In this document: positions 21,893-24,034 of the stretch, piece after piece
How the letters are laid out: the number at the start of each line of letters is the position of its first letter
Numbering within the stretch: position 1 is the first letter of the stretch
NCBI GenBank assembly: GCA_905221605.1
Contig: CAJNDS010002178.1
Location: 98,749 to 122,782, forward strand
DNA length: 24,034 nt
Direction: 5' to 3'
DNA from: Symbiodinium natans
Lineage: Eukaryota > Sar > Dinophyceae > Suessiales > Symbiodiniaceae
Translations under genes and position numbers: made by a program
The notes under the pieces: generated by a model
What the model was told of the DNA's origin: nothing
The model's input: only the letters and a program-made list of their open reading frames with translations
Databases searched by the model: none

Positions 21893-21985
21893 TTAGGGTT
21901 TACGGTTTAGGGTTTAGGGTCTAGGGTTTAGGGTTTCGGGTTTCGGGTTTCGGGTTTGCGGTTAGTTTAGGGTTTAGTGTTTAGG
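21893..21985 (+). repeat. TTTAGGG array with TTTCGGG run
   Basis: About twelve heptamers; four consecutive TTTCGGG-like copies sit in the middle. Confidence 0.9.
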
Positions 21986-22065
21986 TTAGGGCTTCGTCAC
22001 AATATCTTGGGGGCTCCCCACACCCCAAGCCCGAACACCGGGCAAAGCTCTATGTCAAAAGCCCT

Positions 22066-22104
<39 letters not shown>

Positions 22105-22188
22105 GGGGGGAAGAGAAGCATTCGTCAATCCACCGGAGCTACTTCGCTTTCAGGGCCGTCATCTTTTTTCAACCCTTCGGACGAGAGA
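21986..22188 (-). other. 3' flank of the right-hand gene, with GA microsatellite
   Basis: Sequence downstream of the TGA at 22189-22191 on the minus strand, presumably 3' untranslated region and spacer. A pure (GA)n of about 15 units is at 22071-22101, followed by G9. No canonical polyadenylation signal was noted. Confidence 0.45.
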
Positions 22189-22308
22189 TCAGCGCATGTG
22201 CCGGCGTCGGCGCCACTGCTTCACCTTCTCTTTGGAGGAGGAGGGATGATTCTTGGTGCCGCCCACGTTTTTGACACGGTAGTGGGCATTGCCTTCTCCT
22301 TTGGTCTC
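22189..22308 (-). CDS. Terminal exon with basic C-terminus
   Basis: Thirty-nine codons and TGA. The acceptor GGCATTCAG|GAG is preceded at about 15 nt by a sense-strand CCCTAAA array. The reading HYRVKNVGGTKNH followed by KEKVKQWRRRRHMR has G/C-leaning third positions and no competing frame of equal quality. Confidence 0.6.
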   Translation of the reverse strand, partial: ETKGEGNAHYRVKNVGGTKNHPSSSKEKVKQWRRRRHMR

Positions 22309-23715
22309 CTGAATGCCATAGGTAGTTAGGGTTTAGGGTTTAGGGTTTAGGGTTTCGGGTTTAGGGTTTAGGGTTTAGGGTTTAGGGTTTATAGGGTTTA
22401 GGGTTTAGGGTTTAGGGTTTAGGGTTTAGGGTTTAGGGTTTAGGGTTTAGGGTTTAGGGTTTAGGGTTTAGGGTTTAGGGTTTAGGGTTTAGGGTTTAGG
22501 GTTTAGGGTTTTTAGGGTTTAGGGTTTAGGGTTTAGGGTTTAGGGTTTAGGGTTTAGGGTTTAGGGTTTAGGGTTTAGGGTTTAGGGTTTAGGGTTTAGG
22601 GTTTAGGGTTTAGGGTTTAGGGTTTAGGGTTTAGGGTTTAGGTTTTCAATTTTCGGGTTGCGGGCTTAGGGTTCAGGGGACCCTGGGGCAGACGCCTGCC
22701 AGGGCAGTGAGCCAGCAGCAACATGCAACGATGTAGGGTTTAGGGTTCAGGATTCAGGGTTTAGGGTTTAGGGTTTAGGGTTTAGGGTTCAGGGTTTAGG
22801 GTTTAGGGTTTAGGGCTTAGGGTTTAGGGTTTAGGGTTTAGGGTTTAGGGTTTAGGGTTCAGGGTTCAGGGTTTAGGGTTTAGGGTTTAGGGCTGCGGGT
22901 CCTTCATCTTCGGATAGCATTCGGACATGTACCTGAATGGAGTCCTACTGTTGGCACACCAACAGAGGTTCATGGGGACTTCATAGGGTTCTTAAGGGAG
23001 GGGGGTTCAAGGGGGGTATGTAACCCAAAATTCCCCCATAATCCCCACGACTCCCTAAGGCTCCCTAATCTTCCCTAAGGTTCCCTAGGTACCTACCCCC
23101 CATTGAAGCCCCCTCCCTTAAGAACCCTACAAAGACTTATAGGTGGGGTTCTATTTTTGCCGAAAATCTTGAGTAGGTGCGCTTTCCGAGTGCTCTAAGA
23201 AACCCTTCCGTGAAGTCAACCTCCCGAAGTATGCTTGTTCTACAGACTGTCGGATACCAAGCACGTATGATGTGATGCTTCTTTTGTCATGGTCCATGAC
23301 ATGTGTGTGCGAATGAGTGCACCAAGAGTGAGTGACCGCGTTAGTGAATGTGCGAGCACATGTGGCTCGCCGAAGTGAGTGGGTGAGCAACTGGGCCAGT
23401 GAATGGATAATGAGCTACAGACAAAGACTGCTAGAGGTTATTCTGTAGGTTGACCTTGCATATCCCGAACCCTGAAGCACAGACCCAGATTCCTGACCTA
23501 CCAAGTCCTCGTCTTTAGTTCAAAAGCCCACAACCTCATAAACCTGAACTCCGTAAACCCTACACTCTAAACCCTAAACCCTAAACCCTAAACCCTAAAC
23601 CCTAAACCCTACACCCTAAACCCTAAACCCTAAACCCTAAACCCTGAACCCTCCACCATGGCCGCGGCGCTCCATGGGCGAGGCTTGTAGGCTTGCCAGA
23701 GCATCTGTGTCATGC
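22189..23715 (-). CDS. Unidentified gene, 3' end, three exons
   Basis: Three minus-strand segments join in frame: 23673-23715 (MTQMLWQAYKPRP plus split codons), 22902-22932 (YMSECYPKMK) and 22189-22308 (ETKGEGNAHYRVKNVGG, then TKNHPSSSKEKVKQWRRRRH, MR and TGA). The donors are TG|GAGC and AAG|GACC (GA donors) and the acceptors TTCAG|G. Introns of 740 and 593 nt are largely telomere arrays and one foldback. The product has a strongly basic C-terminus that might bind nucleic acid or act as a localisation signal; no family was recognised. It is upstream of the ABC-F gene on the same strand, consistent with a unidirectional cluster. The chain depends on splice sites chosen to keep frame. Confidence 0.5.
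22326..22645 (+). repeat. Long TTTAGGG array in intron
   Basis: About 45 heptamers with three irregular joints (TTTCGGG, GTTTATAGGG, GTTTTTAGGG). The island 22650-22735 after it contains a CTGGCAG acceptor-like site on the minus strand and could be a skipped mini-exon. Confidence 0.97.
22735..22892 (+). repeat. TTTAGGG array with TTCAGGG variants
   Basis: About 22 heptamers. It reaches to within about 10 nt of the donor of exon 22902-22932. Confidence 0.95.
22902..22932 (-). CDS. Candidate 31-nt micro-exon
   Basis: One base plus ten codons, YMSECYPKMK, between ATTCAG|G and AAG|GACCC. The frame is also open upstream as RTPFR. Chosen because it links its neighbours in phase. Confidence 0.45.
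22984..23129. mobile_element. Foldback element with perfect 21-bp arms
   Basis: TAGGGTTCTTAAGGGAGGGG plus G (22984-23004) is the exact reverse complement of 23109-23129. Pairing continues imperfectly inward (GTTCAAGGGGGGTATGTA against TACCTACCCCCCATTGAAG) and outward (GGGGACTTCA against the AAAGACTT side). The loop contains four 11-bp-spaced copies of a (T/C)TCCCTAA(G/T)-like word. It lies in the intron between two exons of the right-hand gene and resembles a non-autonomous foldback transposon. Confidence 0.7.
23150..23560. other. Unique spacer in intron
   Basis: AT-richer unique DNA with the word GTGAGTG/GTGAATG recurring near 23326-23400. An open minus-strand stretch here lacks coding bias and splice sites and is not called. 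Confidence 0.4.
23560..23650 (-). repeat. CCCTAAA array
   Basis: About twelve heptamers with one CCCTACA. It ends about 20 nt from the donor of exon 23673-23715. Confidence 0.93.
23673..23715 (-). CDS. Candidate 43-nt exon
   Basis: Two bases, thirteen codons (MTQMLWQAYKPRP) and two bases between AAGCCCAG|GC and TG|GAGC. An alternative frame reads RHDTDALASLQASPMERRGH. The chosen frame is the one that joins YMSECYPKMK without a stop. A CCCTAAA array ends about ten nt before the acceptor. Confidence 0.4.
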
Positions 23716-23726
23716 CTGGGCTTGAG

Positions 23727-23990
23727 GGTTTAGGGTTTAGGGTTTAGGGTTTAGGGTCTAGGGTTTAGGGTTTAGAGTTTAGGGTTATGGGTCTTGGGGT
23801 CTTGGGGTCTTGGGGTCTTGGGGTCTTGGGGTCTTGGGGTCTTGGGGTCTTGGGGTGTTCGGGTCGGGTCTTCGGGTCTTCGGGTCTTCGGGTCTTCGGA
23901 AAGTCGTAGGGTCGTAGGGTCTTAGGGTCTCAGGGTCTTAGGGTCTTAGGGTCTCAGGGTCTCAGGGTCTTAGGGTCTACGGTTTAGGGT
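23727..23990 (+). repeat. Telomere array evolving through TCTT-containing 8-mers
   Basis: Seven TTTAGGG-like copies (23727-23785) pass into eight copies of GGGGTCTT (about 23792-23856), then GGGTCTTC (23862-23898), then GGGTCTTA/GGGTCTCA (23910-23985). Each block is internally homogeneous. Confidence 0.93.
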
Positions 23991-24004
23991 CTAGCAACCA
24001 AAGC

Positions 24005-24034
24005 AAGCCGCTGTCGCAAGACAGAGACCTTCAG
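24005..24034 (-). CDS. Possible exon running off the window
   Basis: The last 30 bases read GLCLATAA on the minus strand and end at a GC donor-like T|GCTTTGG that would keep phase with MTQMLW. Too short to trust; it would be the next upstream exon of the right-hand gene. Confidence 0.2.

Noticed and set aside
22650-22735. Additional exon of the right-hand gene
   Set aside because: After the only acceptor-like CTGGCAG there are fewer than 20 bases before repeat, and including them breaks the frame that links the neighbouring exons.

Overview
The window looks like nuclear DNA of a microalga, most likely a dinoflagellate, although another lineage with TTTAGGG telomeres is possible. The reasons are: (i) dozens of interstitial arrays of the telomere heptamer TTTAGGG / CCCTAAA in both orientations, often with TTTGGGG, TTCAGGG or CTTAGGG variants; (ii) a recognisable protein-coding gene cut into tiny exons (39-144 nt) whose best-fitting introns start with GC or GA instead of GT, as reported for dinoflagellates; (iii) a G/C-rich third codon position in the exons; (iv) both spliced genes I can follow run on the minus strand, which fits unidirectional gene clusters. 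No prokaryotic operon, rRNA, tRNA, CRISPR array or spliced-leader sequence was seen.

Layout. 1-9.0 kb: telomere-like arrays alternate with short unique islands, several of which read as candidate minus-strand micro-exons (best at 2592-2647, 5842-5895 and 7209-7281). There is also a GC-rich open island near 5.0-5.3 kb, a 50-base C run, and one MITE-like foldback at 8.4 kb. 9.06-16.72 kb: the 3' half of a minus-strand gene for an ABC-F/EF3-type ATPase. It is rebuilt from seven exons that carry, in order, the pre-signature helix, the LSGGQ signature, Walker B, the segment after the D-loop, the H-loop, the post-H-loop strand and a basic C-terminal tail. Its introns hold telomere arrays, microsatellites, a palindromic 21-bp repeat field that runs into a 100-N gap, a decayed gene-like block (about 11.95-13.14 kb) and a second MITE-like foldback.

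16.7-21.7 kb: more telomere arrays, then satellites: a hairpin-bearing composite repeat (17.56-18.46 kb), an 11-bp minisatellite, a 92-bp satellite, a 50-bp satellite, and a 267-bp higher-order repeat containing copies of a 22-bp palindrome. 21.7-24.0 kb: the 3' end of another minus-strand gene (candidate exons at 22189-22308, 22902-22932, 23673-23715 and perhaps 24005-24034, ending in a basic C-terminus and a TGA stop), separated by telomere-array introns and one strong foldback element.

The most unusual signal is how telomere repeats and splice sites fit together. Most exons that I can place have a sense-strand CCCTAAA array ending within roughly 5-40 nt of their 3' splice site, and most introns are flanked by a 3-5 nt direct duplication. 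This suggests that telomere-repeat-bearing DNA was inserted, introner-like, into coding sequence, with the repeat perhaps supplying the branch point and pyrimidines. It is inferred from the bare sequence; transcripts would decide it.
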